A DNA stretch of 64,000 bases from Ructibacterium sp965146665 (GCA_965146665.1 CBCTHE010000001.1:186001-250000), one strand, 5' to 3'. Shown: positions 8,657-18,230, counted from the first letter of the stretch. Made by a program: numbers and translations. The notes: a model not told the origin generated them from the sequence alone.

Positions 8657-9328
8657 TTAAGCCATACCTGCCTCCGCATGACTTTTTTCGATCCGCTCCT
8701 TTATCATCATGTCCTTGACCTTCATAAGCCGAATCTGCGTGCTCCGCTCATTCTCGTCCAGCTTCATGGTAATATATTTGATTTTCTCCTGATAATCCGG
8801 GATCATGACATGTTCCAGCGCGTTGACCCGGCGGCGTGTCTTTTCAATCTCCGCCGCCATGAGCTGACAGGACTTCTCCCGCTCCGCCAGCTCCAGCATC
8901 TGCGGAAACACCTCCGCCAGACTTTTTACCGCGTCATCCAGATCACCAGAGGTAAACCCAAATCCATAGGAATAAATGTCATGCCGGTCCGGTGTACGCG
9001 TGCGGCAGCTGAATTCCGGAATTTCCACACTCATGACATTCCGGTACGCCACGTCCAGAGAGACCGACTGCTTGGGCGCCATAAGGGCTGTCTGCAGGGC
9101 CGGCCCATTCATCACCGCACTGGCCAGCACAAAATTTTGGTTCGCCGCGCGGATCCCTTTTTCAACCCGCTGCCGGAGCGCCATGTTCTCACGGACCATA
9201 TCCAGAAACTGGCGCATCAGCTCATCCCGTTTGTCCTTCAAGAGCTTGTGGCCTTTCAGGGCCGTGGCCAGCTTGCGCTTCAAACGGGTCAGCTCCATCC
9301 GAGTCGGATTAACCTGCGTCGTGGCCAT
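8657..9328 (-). CDS. atpD: V-type ATP synthase subunit D (central stalk)
   Basis: 223 residues, the usual length for archaeal/bacterial V-type subunit D. The N-terminal VNPTRMELTRLKRKLATALK and the long helical termini are diagnostic; this subunit forms the antiparallel coiled-coil rotor shaft inside the A3B3 head. Start ATG 9328 has an AAGGAGGG site and lies inside the last codons of atpB (20-base overlap), so it is translationally coupled. It is the last gene of the operon, followed by the terminator at 8611-8637. Confidence 0.95.
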   Translation of the reverse strand: MATTQVNPTRMELTRLKRKLATALKGHKLLKDKRDELMRQFLDMVRENMALRQRVEKGIRAANQNFVLASAVMNGPALQTALMAPKQSVSLDVAYRNVMSVEIPEFSCRTRTPDRHDIYSYGFGFTSGDLDDAVKSLAEVFPQMLELAEREKSCQLMAAEIEKTRRRVNALEHVMIPDYQEKIKYITMKLDENERSTQIRLMKVKDMMIKERIEKSHAEAGMA

Positions 9329-10703
9329 AAGCGCCCTCCTTGTAGTAGAGATCCAGATACGCATCCTTAATCCGTTTCAGCTCGCTTCTGGGCAGAATGG
9401 ACAGCAGTTTCCAGCCAATGTCCATGGTTTCCTCAATATCCCGGTTTGTGTCATATCCCTGGGAGACATATTCCCGCTCAAAGGCGTCCGCGAACTGGGC
9501 GTATTTCTTATCCATCTCCGTCAGCGCCGCCTCACCCAGAATGACCATCAGCTCCTTTGCGTCCTTGCCCCGGGCATACGCCGCAAACAGCTGGTTCATG
9601 GTATCGGCATGGTCCTCCCGGGTCTTTCCTTTTCCGATTCCCTTATCCTTGAGACGGGACAGGGAGGGCAGAACGTCAATGGGGGGCATGATATTCTTCC
9701 GGTACAGTTCCCGGGAAAGTATGATCTGTCCCTCGGTGATATATCCGGTCAGGTCGGGAATAGGGTGGGTCTTGTCATCCTCCGGCATGGTCAGAATCGG
9801 AATCAGGGTAATGCTCCCGTCCTTGCCCTTCTGCCGTCCGGCCCGTTCGTACAGGGTCGCCAGATCCGTATACATATAGCCCGGATAGCCGCGGCGGCCA
9901 GGCACCTCTTTGCGGGCCGCCGACACCTCACGCAGGGCGTCGGCATAGTTGGTGATGTCGGTAAGAATGACCAGCACGTGCATATTCTTCTCAAAGGCCA
10001 GATACTCAGCGGCGGTCAGCGCCATGCGGGGTGTCGAAATCCGCTCCACGGCCGGGTCGTTGGCCAGATTGATAAACAGCACGGTCCGGTCGATGGCTCC
10101 GGTCTCCTTGAAGCTGTCAATGAAGTAATTTGCCTCCTCAAAGGTGATGCCCATTGCCGCAAACACCACCGCAAAGGGCTCGCTGGTGCCCCGCACCTTT
10201 GCCTGCCGGGCAATCTGAGCCGCCAGCTGGGCGTGGGGCAGTCCGCTGGCTGAAAAAATGGGCAGTTTCTGGCCGCGGACCAGAGTGTTCAGCCCGTCAA
10301 TGGCGGATACGCCGGTCTGAATGAACTCCTGCGGATAATTCCGGGCCGTCGGATTCATGGGCAGTCCATTGATATCCATTCTCTGCTCGGGCAGGATCTC
10401 AGGCCCGCCGTCCGTACAGCGCCCGATTCCGTCAAATACCCGGCCCAGCATGTCCTCAGACACCGCCAGCTCCATACTGCGGCCCAGGAACCGGACCTTG
10501 CTGCTCTCCGGGTTGATGCCGGTGGAGCTTTCAAACAACTGTACCAGCGCATTGCCGCCGTCGATTTCCAGCACCTTGCACCGGCGTTTTTCTCCGCTTT
10601 CCAGTTCAATTTCGCCCAGGTCGTTGTAGTTGACATCTTCCACACCGCGCACAAGCATCAGAGGGCCTGCCACTTCTTCTATGGTTCTGTATTCCTTTGG
10701 CAT
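9309..10703 (-). CDS. atpB: V-type ATP synthase subunit B
   Basis: 464 residues. The regulatory, non-catalytic subunit of the A3B3 hexamer: N-terminal barrel (EEVAGPLMLVRGVEDVNYND) and a RecA-like core in which the P-loop is replaced by FSASGLPH, as is normal for B. GRRGYPGYMYTDLATLYERAG is split between the usual sites of the family. Its ATG shares one base with the stop codon of atpA (TGATG). Function: binds nucleotide without hydrolysis and contacts the peripheral stalks. Confidence 0.96.
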   Translation of the reverse strand: MPKEYRTIEEVAGPLMLVRGVEDVNYNDLGEIELESGEKRRCKVLEIDGGNALVQLFESSTGINPESSKVRFLGRSMELAVSEDMLGRVFDGIGRCTDGGPEILPEQRMDINGLPMNPTARNYPQEFIQTGVSAIDGLNTLVRGQKLPIFSASGLPHAQLAAQIARQAKVRGTSEPFAVVFAAMGITFEEANYFIDSFKETGAIDRTVLFINLANDPAVERISTPRMALTAAEYLAFEKNMHVLVILTDITNYADALREVSAARKEVPGRRGYPGYMYTDLATLYERAGRQKGKDGSITLIPILTMPEDDKTHPIPDLTGYITEGQIILSRELYRKNIMPPIDVLPSLSRLKDKGIGKGKTREDHADTMNQLFAAYARGKDAKELMVILGEAALTEMDKKYAQFADAFEREYVSQGYDTNRDIEETMDIGWKLLSILPRSELKRIKDAYLDLYYKEGAYGHDAG

Positions 10704-12469
10704 CAGTATCCCTCCTTTTGAAGCAGATTTCCAATCTCTACATGCAGCTGCTTCATAGTATCCTCATATTCCTGGCGCGCGTTTTCCTTTTCCACATACT
10801 TAAAACGCCCAATTCGCTCCCGGACCGGGAGCCCCACCAGGGCCTCTGCGTCCGCTCCCTGCTTCAGCGCGTCTGCGCAGGCGTCATAGTAGCCCAGGAT
10901 CATTTTCATCATCAAATGCTGCTTGAAAAGCGGCGTATAGGTGTCGGTCTCGTGAAAGGCGTTCTGATGGAGAAAGTCTTCACGGATGGACCGGGCGGCC
11001 TCCAGCTTGAGCCGGTCCGGCGCGGAAAGCGCGTCCATCCCCACCAGCTTCACAATCTCCTCCAGTTCGGACTCCTCCTGCAAAAGCCGCATGAGTTCGG
11101 TCCGAAGTGTCATCCAGTCACCCTCCACATGCTCGTTGAACCAGGGCTCCAGATTGTCCAGATACAGAGAATAGCTGTTGAGCCAGTTGATGGCCGGGAA
11201 ATGCCGCTTATAGGCCAGACCGGAGTCCAAGCCCCAAAAGACCTTGACAATCCGAAGGGTGGCCTGGGACACGGGCTCAGAAATATCCCCGCCCGGCGGA
11301 GACACCGCGCCGATGACCGAAAGCGCGCCTTCGCGCGGCTCTGTTCCAAGGGAGAGGACACGTCCGGCCCGCTCATAAAACTGCGCCAGCCGGCTTCCCA
11401 GATAGGCCGGATACCCCTCCTCGCCGGGCATTTCTTCCAGGCGGCCTGACATTTCGCGCAGAGCCTCGGCCCACCGGGAAGTGGAATCCGCCATCAGGGC
11501 TACCGAATACCCCATATCCCGGAAATATTCCGCAATGGTAATTCCCGTATAGATGGACGCCTCCCGGGCCGCCACCGGCATATCAGAGGTGTTGGCAATC
11601 AGCACGGTGCGCTCCATCAAGGATTTCCCGGTCTTGGGGTCAATCAGCTCCGGGAACTCGTTTAAAACGTCTGTCATCTCATTGCCGCGCTCTCCGCAGC
11701 CGATATAGACCACAATGTCAGCCTCCGCCCATTTTGCGAGCTGATGCTGTACCACGGTTTTCCCGCTTCCAAAGGGCCCCGGAACCGCCGCCACGCCGCC
11801 CTTGGCAATGGGAAACAGCGTATCAATGACCCGCTGGCCGGTGACAAGGGGCATCTCCGGAGACAGCTTTCTGGTATAGGGCCGCCCCACGCGGACCGGC
11901 CACTTCTGTGCCAGGGTCAGCGGCGCGGTGCCCTCAGGGGTCTCCAGCAGGGCCACCGTCTCATCCACCGTATAGTCTCCGGCCTCAATTTTCAAAATGG
12001 TTCCGCCCATTTTGGGCGGGACCATGATCCGCTGAACCACCACGTCGGTCTCCTGTACTGTGCCGATCACATCCCCGCCCCGGACCTGGTCGCCCGGCGC
12101 CTTCTCCGGGACGAACCGCCATTTCTTTTCCCGATCCAGCGCGGATACCTCCACGCCGCGTTTCAGATTGTTGCCCGCAAGCCTGCGGATGGCGTCCAGC
12201 GGCCGCTGGATCCCGTCGAACATACTGCCGATCAGCCCTGGTCCAAGCTCCACGCTCAGGGGTGCGCTGGTGGATTCCACCTGGGTGCCGGGGCCCAGTC
12301 CGGAGGTCTCCTCATAGACCTGTATGGAGGCCCGGTCCCCGTGTATCTCTATGATCTCTCCGATCAGCCGCTGCTGTCCCACGCGGACCACGTCGAACAT
12401 ATTCGCGTCGCGCATCCCCTCCGCAATAACCAGCGGACCCGCAACCTTTTTTATGATGCCTTTGCTCAT
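10703..12469 (-). CDS. atpA: V-type ATP synthase subunit A (catalytic)
   Basis: 588 residues. The catalytic subunit, with Walker A GPFGSGKT at about residues 230-237, the long non-homologous insert before it (IMVPPKMGGTILKIEAGDY), and GCGERGNEMTDVL and MADSTSRWAEALRE after it. Start ATG 12469 is preferred; a GTG three codons upstream is too close to the AAAAGGAT site. It couples ATP hydrolysis or synthesis in the soluble head to rotation. It stands in the canonical place between atpF and atpB. Confidence 0.96.
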   Translation of the reverse strand: MSKGIIKKVAGPLVIAEGMRDANMFDVVRVGQQRLIGEIIEIHGDRASIQVYEETSGLGPGTQVESTSAPLSVELGPGLIGSMFDGIQRPLDAIRRLAGNNLKRGVEVSALDREKKWRFVPEKAPGDQVRGGDVIGTVQETDVVVQRIMVPPKMGGTILKIEAGDYTVDETVALLETPEGTAPLTLAQKWPVRVGRPYTRKLSPEMPLVTGQRVIDTLFPIAKGGVAAVPGPFGSGKTVVQHQLAKWAEADIVVYIGCGERGNEMTDVLNEFPELIDPKTGKSLMERTVLIANTSDMPVAAREASIYTGITIAEYFRDMGYSVALMADSTSRWAEALREMSGRLEEMPGEEGYPAYLGSRLAQFYERAGRVLSLGTEPREGALSVIGAVSPPGGDISEPVSQATLRIVKVFWGLDSGLAYKRHFPAINWLNSYSLYLDNLEPWFNEHVEGDWMTLRTELMRLLQEESELEEIVKLVGMDALSAPDRLKLEAARSIREDFLHQNAFHETDTYTPLFKQHLMMKMILGYYDACADALKQGADAEALVGLPVRERIGRFKYVEKENARQEYEDTMKQLHVEIGNLLQKEGY

Positions 12470-12494
12470 TTCTATCACATCCTTTTTTCAGGTC

Positions 12495-12812
12495 TCAGCC
12501 GTGGAACAGGATATCTGATCCAACCGCCTGCTCTACAGATTTCTTTACATTGGCAATGCCTGCCCCTGTGTTTCCCCAGACCCCCGGTATCAGGATCACC
12601 GCCGGAAGCGTCTGGGTCCGAACCTTTTCGATTTCCTCCGGGATACTGGACGCGGCGGCCTCTGTGATATAGATCACGCCGTATTCGCCGCCTGACAGAC
12701 GGCCGAAGCACTGCCGTATCTCCTCCCCAGTCCGGACAAAAAACGTGTCCAGTCCAAGGGCCGCAAAGCCATATATGCTGTCCCTGTCACCCATCACTGC
12801 AATATTAGCCAT
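12495..12812 (-). CDS. atpF: V-type ATP synthase subunit F
   Basis: 105 residues, with the Rossmann-like fold start MANIAVMGDRDSIYGFAALG and the GVIYITE and ILIPG strands typical of V-type subunit F (NtpG), the small subunit that sits with D on the rotor. It overlaps atpC by eight bases and is followed 25 bases later by atpA. Confidence 0.92.
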   Translation of the reverse strand: MANIAVMGDRDSIYGFAALGLDTFFVRTGEEIRQCFGRLSGGEYGVIYITEAAASSIPEEIEKVRTQTLPAVILIPGVWGNTGAGIANVKKSVEQAVGSDILFHG

Positions 12813-13767
12813 AAATATCCCGTATCCTTTCCCGTATCAGGCTGTCATCCAGCTGATTCAGCTTTCCCGAAAGGATGAGCCTTACGATTTTCATCTCGTT
12901 CTCCACCGCCAGCATATAGCCGATGATCGGGCCGAGGGTGAAGGATTTGCTCTTTTCCGGCCGGATCAGTTCCATCACCATGTTATCACACCATTTTTCA
13001 AAGGCGGACATGGATTCCTTGAGGGCCTCCGCCGCGCCGGCGTACGCCGTATAGGACAGATAGGCATAGACCGCCTCCAGATCCTTGGCCGCGGCCAGCG
13101 CCAGCGCGCCCTTATCCAGCCCGTCACAGTCCGCCAGCGCGCGCAGGATAAAATCCGCGGGCTTTTCCGTCAGACAGCACCGGACCGCGATCTTAATATC
13201 CGTCAGCGCCACCTTAAGCTGGGCATATGCCTCCGCCAGGGGAATATCCGACGCTCTGCCCGCCGCGGCTATGGCCTCCAGCGCCGCGCGGTCCAGAATC
13301 ATGTCGCAGAGCTGTCCGTCGCGGGTCTGGAGCAAAACCTCCAGCGCACTGCGCCCCGCCGCCAGCAGTTCAGGAGGCAGGCTTTCAAAATCCCTCTCTC
13401 TGACAGCCCGAATGATCTGTCCGGAGGGGACATTGCCAAACTCCATCATGAAATCCTCAGCCGGCTCAGCCATGACCTGTGATTTTACCGCCGCCTTCAG
13501 ATTGTGGAAATCCACATCATACCGAAACATTTTCAGCTGTTCCGGCTCCACACCAAGCTCTTTCAAAAACTCCCACAGAAGACTGCGCCGGGCATCAATC
13601 AGATTTTCAATCCGGCTTTCGTCCCCGGCATAACCCTTATCCGCCAAAAGCTGTACAGCCTCATCATAGGAGGGTGCGGACATCAGCTGTTCCAGCTCCT
13701 GCCGGGACAGCAGCTCCTGCTCCCGCACATGGGTTCTGGCCACGCCATAGGCGTACTGGTCCTTCAT
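12805..13767 (-). CDS. atpC: V-type ATP synthase subunit C (AC39-like rotor adaptor)
   Basis: 320 residues, mostly helical. YAYGVARTHVREQELLSRQE at the N terminus and the repeated three-helix layout match the vATP-synt_AC39 family, the funnel that joins the central stalk to the membrane ring. It overlaps atpE by four bases (ATGA type) and atpF by eight, so the three are tightly coupled. Confidence 0.92.
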   Translation of the reverse strand: MKDQYAYGVARTHVREQELLSRQELEQLMSAPSYDEAVQLLADKGYAGDESRIENLIDARRSLLWEFLKELGVEPEQLKMFRYDVDFHNLKAAVKSQVMAEPAEDFMMEFGNVPSGQIIRAVRERDFESLPPELLAAGRSALEVLLQTRDGQLCDMILDRAALEAIAAAGRASDIPLAEAYAQLKVALTDIKIAVRCCLTEKPADFILRALADCDGLDKGALALAAAKDLEAVYAYLSYTAYAGAAEALKESMSAFEKWCDNMVMELIRPEKSKSFTLGPIIGYMLAVENEMKIVRLILSGKLNQLDDSLIRERIRDIYG

Positions 13768-14357
13768 TCCACCGCCTCCTCAAACAAGAGGCGGCCCGCC
13801 TCGTCCCGGATACGGTCCAGACTGTCGTCCAGCAGGGCACGGTAAGTCCCGTTTTCTTCGATCTGCCCAACCGTGAGGATGAAACCGCCGTCCGCCCTGA
13901 GCGGTTCCTCAGAGATCACCAGCCTGGGATGTCTTTTCTTCAGCTCCTTTTTCAGGGTCTTGCTGACGAGTTCACCATCTCTGGGCACAAACCGGAGGAT
14001 CCCTTCGGCTTCCTCCGGGAGTTTCTCCAGCCTTTTCAACACAAACGCCTCATACGTTTCCTCCGGCATATGAAGCAGCTGCTGATAGGCGGCTTCCACC
14101 GCCGCAGAGATCATTTCCTGCTTCCGCTCCAGAAGGATCTGCTTGATTTTCCGCTGGGAGGCGGACACACCCCGGTCCAAAATACGTTTGGCCGCCGCGT
14201 CCGCTTCAGCCTCCGCCCTTCCGCGCGTCTCTTCGGCTTCGGCCTGGGCGCGGGCAATCCGCGCCTCCGCCTCCGCGTTGGCCGCGTCCAGAATCTGACG
14301 TGCCGTGCGCCGCGCCTCTTCAAGGACGCTGTCTATCATTGTTTCTAAACCTGTCAA
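13764..14357 (-). CDS. atpE: V-type ATP synthase subunit E (peripheral stalk)
   Basis: 197 residues. The first about 90 are a charged, alanine-rich coiled coil (RRTARQILDAANAEAEARIA...); the C-terminal half is the globular foot (GVSASQRKIKQILLERKQEM; EISAAV-type helix). The codon at 14357 is TTG, spaced about nine bases from AAAGGAG; an in-frame ATG at 14339 is the alternative start. With the small coiled-coil subunit at 16939-17247 it makes the peripheral stalk. Confidence 0.9.
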   Translation of the reverse strand: MTGLETMIDSVLEEARRTARQILDAANAEAEARIARAQAEAEETRGRAEAEADAAAKRILDRGVSASQRKIKQILLERKQEMISAAVEAAYQQLLHMPEETYEAFVLKRLEKLPEEAEGILRFVPRDGELVSKTLKKELKKRHPRLVISEEPLRADGGFILTVGQIEENGTYRALLDDSLDRIRDEAGRLLFEEAVE

Positions 14358-14393
14358 TGTACTCCGCTCCTTTCCGTCCGGCAGGACAGGGCA

Positions 14394-14876
14394 TTAAATA
14401 TTCAGCCCCTGAATTCCGACAATGGAAAGAATGGAGACCAGAAGCGCCAGAATCGCATAGGTCTCAACCATTGCGGCAAAGATCATGGACTTACCCATCT
14501 GGTCCGGACGCTTGGCCACCAGATTGATGCCCGCGATTGCGGCGCGTGCCTGCCGAATCGCCGACCACAGGCCCACAAATGCCATGGGCAGACAGGCCGC
14601 CAGATACAGAAGTCCCTTGGCCATGGAAATCTCTGCAGGCGCACCGAGAATGCCAATCTGGGACAGGACGATAAAGGCGATCAGCAGGCCGTAGATCCCC
14701 TGTGTGCCCGGCAGAAGCTGGAGGATCAGAACCTTGCCGAACTTCTGCGGATCCTCTGTCACAACCCCTGCTGCCGCCTCACCGGCAATTCCCACGCCGA
14801 TGGCAGAGCCAATCCCGGCCATAAGCGCGGCCAACGCCGCCCCAACCAACGCAAAAACGATACCTAAGCTTCCCAT
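14394..14876 (-). CDS. atpK: V-type ATP synthase subunit K (proteolipid, double hairpin) with sodium-binding signature
   Basis: 160 residues and four membrane helices, i.e. two fused c-type hairpins. The first hairpin has LILQLLPGTQGIYGLL in place of a carboxylate; the second has FAAMVETYAILALL with the ion-binding glutamate. Compared with Enterococcus hirae NtpK as I remember it, the sodium ligands L61, T64, Q65, Q110 and E139 all have counterparts (LPGTQG; IRQARAAIAGI; MVETYA). Sodium rather than proton transport is therefore the better prediction. The rotor ring is built from about ten copies. Confidence 0.94.
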   Translation of the reverse strand: MGSLGIVFALVGAALAALMAGIGSAIGVGIAGEAAAGVVTEDPQKFGKVLILQLLPGTQGIYGLLIAFIVLSQIGILGAPAEISMAKGLLYLAACLPMAFVGLWSAIRQARAAIAGINLVAKRPDQMGKSMIFAAMVETYAILALLVSILSIVGIQGLNI

Positions 14877-14877
14877 A

Positions 14878-16911
14878 TTATTTTTCCTCCTTAAATTTGT
14901 AATACTTGGTATTCACGGCAAACGGAGTGTATTTTTCTCCGCCGCCCTCATAAAATTTTCCGAAGAATTCCACGAACTGCAGTCGGTTTGTATGGACATA
15001 GGCCCCCAGCAGGTTGATGGCCATATTCAGCGTATGCCCGATTGCAAACACCAGCACAAACAGGATAAACCCCAGAATGCCGTCCCCGAACATGCTTCCC
15101 ATCTTGTTGAACACCTGCGCAATGACGCCTGTGGCCAGCCCGAGGGCCAGAAGCCGGGAATAGGACAAAATGTCGCTCAGGTATCCGGTCACGCCGTAGA
15201 GTTCATAGAGCCCCTTGGCCACGCGCTTCACCGGATTCCGGGAGCTCCGCCCCCCGAACAGGACGATGCCCGCCGCCCCTGCGCCGGCGCAGACCGCCGC
15301 TCCGGTTCCCGCCGGCGCAGGCAGTATAAAGCTGAGCCCCGCCATATCGGCAAACATGGGCACGGACAGCAGATAAACCACGCCGCCGCCCACCACCAGA
15401 TACCAGCAGAGCACATCAAAGACAGCGGAGGTATAGTCCCGGGCCTTGATACACGCATAGAGCTTCATGGCGAGACCGCCGAAGATATGCACAATGCCCA
15501 GCGCCATGGAAAACACCAGCATCCGCATGGGCTCATTGACCGGAACAAACCAGACCGGCGGTATGGTCACCGGATGATGGAAAAAGGTGGCGGAGACCAC
15601 CGTAACAGCATCCCCGAAATAACTGCCGAACATAACGCCCCAAAACGCAGTGGAAATCCCGCAGTAAAGGAACATAGTCAGTGTTTTCCGGAGGCCGGAT
15701 TCCATATTCCGGTATTTCCAGAGCACCAGCCCGCAGCCCACGACCATCAGCAGTCCATAGGCGGCGTCCGAGAGCATCAGGCCGAAAAGCACATAATAAA
15801 AGACGGCCATGACACTGGTTGGATCCGCCTCCCCCCGGCCCGGCATGCTGTAGGTCTCCAGCACGGTTTCCACCGGCGCCGCAAAGGCATTGTTTTTCAG
15901 GAGCACCGGCGGACTGTCCTGTTCGCCGGCCGGCTCCGTCTCCACGGCCGCCTGGTATGCCGCGGAGAGCTCCGCCTCCAGCGCCGCGGCCTGGGGATGG
16001 GGTACAAATCCGGTAATCAAAAACATCCGCTTTCCCTGATTGACCTTTTCCAGAACCTTATATTTTTCCATTCTCATGGTATAGTAATCGGACAGAAACC
16101 GGAGTTCCTCACGGCGGTCCGCATACCGGACAATGCGCGCCTCGGCTTCCTGGATCTTCTCCTTTGCCAGGCCGATCTTCCGCCGGTGCCGTTCGATCCG
16201 CTCAGACGGGATCATGGAGGTGAACACCGCCGGACGAGCAAATCCCATGCTCCGCAGTTTCTGTTCTGCCGCCTCCTTCTGCTCCCGCCGGCACAGAATG
16301 AAGACACAGGTTTGCTCCTGGCTCTGACTGATGATCTGTACCTCAATGGGATATGGTACGGACTCCATCCCGGCGTCCTTTTGACAGCGCTCCTGATAGG
16401 CTGCCAGCAGATCTTCCAGCGTTCTTGCCTCCGGGAACACCCCCACCAGCGCCGCTGTTTTTTTGGTGCCCTCAAAGGTCATGGGCACATCCAGCGCCAG
16501 CCAGGGCATAAGGGCGTCGATCTGATTCTCCCGCCGCTGGATCTCCGCATTGCGTTCGCTGATTTCCCGCTCCGCCTGGAGCACAGACTTTGCCAAATTC
16601 AGACTCTTGTCCACCTCTGTGACCCGTCTATAGTACTCCTCCACAGAGAGCTGCTGCCGTCCCTCCAGCGCTGAAAACATGCCCTTTTTCTCCGGCGCAT
16701 ACTGGTTCAGCACAGAGACCGCCTGTTCCGCGGTTCCGGCCGCCTTTTCAAAAATTCCGCAGGCCTTGGCGGTGTCCAGCCTGCTGAATCCCTCTGCCAG
16801 CTCCTCGTCCGTGATTTCCACCACACCGCGCCGCTGAAGGGCCTCCAGAATCTTTTTCCGGTCCTGCCTGGTTCCGTAAATCGTAACTTTATCCATTGCT
16901 ACAACTGCCAT
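14878..16911 (-). CDS. atpI: V-type ATP synthase subunit I (membrane stator, a-subunit)
   Basis: 677 residues. The N-terminal about 320 residues are a soluble arm with two coiled coils (AVVAMDKVTIYGTRQDRKK at the start); the C-terminal half has about seven to eight membrane helices, including LLALGLATGVIAQVFNKM and GHTLNMAINLLGAYVHTNRL, which contain the conserved arginine-bearing and terminal helices of the half-channels. Start ATG 16911 has AAAAGAGGTGAGCGT upstream. It is the stator partner of the K ring. Confidence 0.95.
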   Translation of the reverse strand: MAVVAMDKVTIYGTRQDRKKILEALQRRGVVEITDEELAEGFSRLDTAKACGIFEKAAGTAEQAVSVLNQYAPEKKGMFSALEGRQQLSVEEYYRRVTEVDKSLNLAKSVLQAEREISERNAEIQRRENQIDALMPWLALDVPMTFEGTKKTAALVGVFPEARTLEDLLAAYQERCQKDAGMESVPYPIEVQIISQSQEQTCVFILCRREQKEAAEQKLRSMGFARPAVFTSMIPSERIERHRRKIGLAKEKIQEAEARIVRYADRREELRFLSDYYTMRMEKYKVLEKVNQGKRMFLITGFVPHPQAAALEAELSAAYQAAVETEPAGEQDSPPVLLKNNAFAAPVETVLETYSMPGRGEADPTSVMAVFYYVLFGLMLSDAAYGLLMVVGCGLVLWKYRNMESGLRKTLTMFLYCGISTAFWGVMFGSYFGDAVTVVSATFFHHPVTIPPVWFVPVNEPMRMLVFSMALGIVHIFGGLAMKLYACIKARDYTSAVFDVLCWYLVVGGGVVYLLSVPMFADMAGLSFILPAPAGTGAAVCAGAGAAGIVLFGGRSSRNPVKRVAKGLYELYGVTGYLSDILSYSRLLALGLATGVIAQVFNKMGSMFGDGILGFILFVLVFAIGHTLNMAINLLGAYVHTNRLQFVEFFGKFYEGGGEKYTPFAVNTKYYKFKEEK

Positions 16912-16938
16912 ACGCTCACCTCTTTTCCCGTGATCCTG

Positions 16939-17247
16939 CTATTCAATCAGGGCGGCCAGCCTGGAGGCCGCATCCGGAATCCTCTTCCGCGCCTTTTCCT
17001 CCAAGACCGCAAAGCTTTCCTCCGCTTCGCGCAGCATACGCGCATCCTGCTCCTGCGCCATGTTTTCCGCCTCGGCGCACCGCAGACGCATCAGCTGTTC
17101 TGCGGCAATGCCGGCCTCCTTGTGAATATCCCGGATCCGGTCGTCCGCCGCGGCTTGGATCTGGGCCGCTTCCATTTTGGCCTCCTGCTCAATCCGGTCC
17201 GCTTCCGCTTCCGCCCGTCGGACACGTTCCACTGTTTCCATTGCCAT
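16939..17247 (-). CDS. atpH: V-type ATPase small coiled-coil subunit (G/H, NtpF-like)
   Basis: About 102 residues, almost wholly coiled coil (AMETVERVRRAEAEADRIEQ...), the expected partner of subunit E in the peripheral stalk and the first gene of the operon, as ntpF is in Enterococcus. The start is uncertain: ATG 17247, an upstream GTG at 17259, or ATG 17283. I could not identify a convincing promoter in the 200 bases upstream, so read-through from the AIM24-like gene at 17494-18177 is possible. Confidence 0.82.
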   Translation of the reverse strand: MAMETVERVRRAEAEADRIEQEAKMEAAQIQAAADDRIRDIHKEAGIAAEQLMRLRCAEAENMAQEQDARMLREAEESFAVLEEKARKRIPDAASRLAALIE

Positions 17248-17493
17248 TTTCAGTTCCACAGCCTTTCTGCCCGTAGTATACATGAAAATACGCTTATCTT
17301 ATCCCGGGCAGATAAGGCGTATATGCCGGCACTGCGTCTGCCGCGTTCCGCACCATGCCGTACGGGCACAGCGGCACAATCGCTTTTCCAGGGTACGCCG
17401 CGCAAACGTGTGCTGAACGCACCCCAAACCTCCGTTTATTTTTTCATTGACATCCATTTTTATCCTACCCACTTTTTTTGCGCTTCATGCGCT

Positions 17494-18177
17494 CTAGTTG
17501 GAGGTATTCGCCACAAACGGCCGAATCCGGCCCACAAATTCCATAAAATTCTGTGTCTGTATCACAATGCGGCCCGGCCCGGTCAGCTTGGTGAGGAACA
17601 GCCCCTCACCGCCCAGAAAGATATTCATGCCACCCTTGACCATCTGTATTTCGTAGGAGACTGTTGAATCAAAGGCCACAATATTTCCCGTATCCACCAG
17701 CAGAACCTCACCCGGCGCGAGCTCCTTTTCTATCTTGTCGCCGTCAATTTCCAAAAAAGCCGTCCCCTGTCCGCTGAGCTCCTGCAAAATGAATCCCTCG
17801 CCGCCAAACAGGCCGGAGGATAGCTTTTTGGTAAAGACAACCTTCTGCTCCACGCTCTCCTGCGCACATAAAAAGGCGCCCTTCTGGCAAATCAGCTTTC
17901 TCGCACCGTCCAGCTCCACCGGCAGGATCGCCCCCGGAACTGTCGAACTGAAGCCGATCTCCGCACCGGGCGCCGTGGCTGTGTAGGTGGTCATAAACAA
18001 AGACTCACCCGCAAACATGCGGCCAAGCCCCTTCATAAACCCGCCATGGGTGTTGGTCTTCATATCAATTTTCTCATTCATCCAGGCCATACCCCCGGAC
18101 TGCGTATAAACAGCTTCGCCCTGCTCCAGTTGCAGTGCAGCCGCCGGCATAACGGAGCCAATGATCTCATATTTCAT
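17494..18177 (-). CDS. AIM24 / TIGR00266-family protein
   Basis: 227 residues of beta-rich, repeating sequence with QSGGMAWMNEKIDMKTNT, GESLFMTTYTATAPGAEIGF and GGEGFILQELSGQGTAFLEI, all typical of the AIM24 (former DUF124) family, a barrel-shaped fold found in bacteria and mitochondria. Its biochemical role is unknown. A good promoter lies just upstream (18202-18230). The gap to the V-ATPase operon is about 210 bases without a clear terminator, so the two may be transcribed together. Confidence 0.9.
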   Translation of the reverse strand: MKYEIIGSVMPAAALQLEQGEAVYTQSGGMAWMNEKIDMKTNTHGGFMKGLGRMFAGESLFMTTYTATAPGAEIGFSSTVPGAILPVELDGARKLICQKGAFLCAQESVEQKVVFTKKLSSGLFGGEGFILQELSGQGTAFLEIDGDKIEKELAPGEVLLVDTGNIVAFDSTVSYEIQMVKGGMNIFLGGEGLFLTKLTGPGRIVIQTQNFMEFVGRIRPFVANTSN

Positions 18178-18201
18178 AGTGCTTTCCTCCTTTTTCCTCT
18201 A

Positions 18202-18230
18202 AGTGTACCATACCTGCATTTGAATATCAA
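18202..18230 (-). promoter_or_regulatory. Promoter of the AIM24-like gene
   Basis: TTGATA (18230-18225), a 17-base spacer and TACACT (18207-18202), about 25 bases before the ATG at 18177. The AT-rich stretch from 18231 to 18471 shows no gene. Confidence 0.6.

Noticed and set aside
14704..16674. 656-codon plus-strand frame opposite the V-ATPase I and K genes
   Set aside because: Antisense shadow, histidine- and proline-rich without structure typical of a protein.
17284..17330. CTTATC...GATAAG inverted repeat before the V-ATPase operon as operator or terminator
   Set aside because: Six-base arms with a long loop, no T tract and no clear promoter around it.
17299..17457. 52-codon, cysteine- and arginine-rich open frame before the V-ATPase operon (minus strand, ATG 17457)
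   Set aside because: It has only a weak AGGA site, unusual composition and no recognisable family; probably leader DNA.
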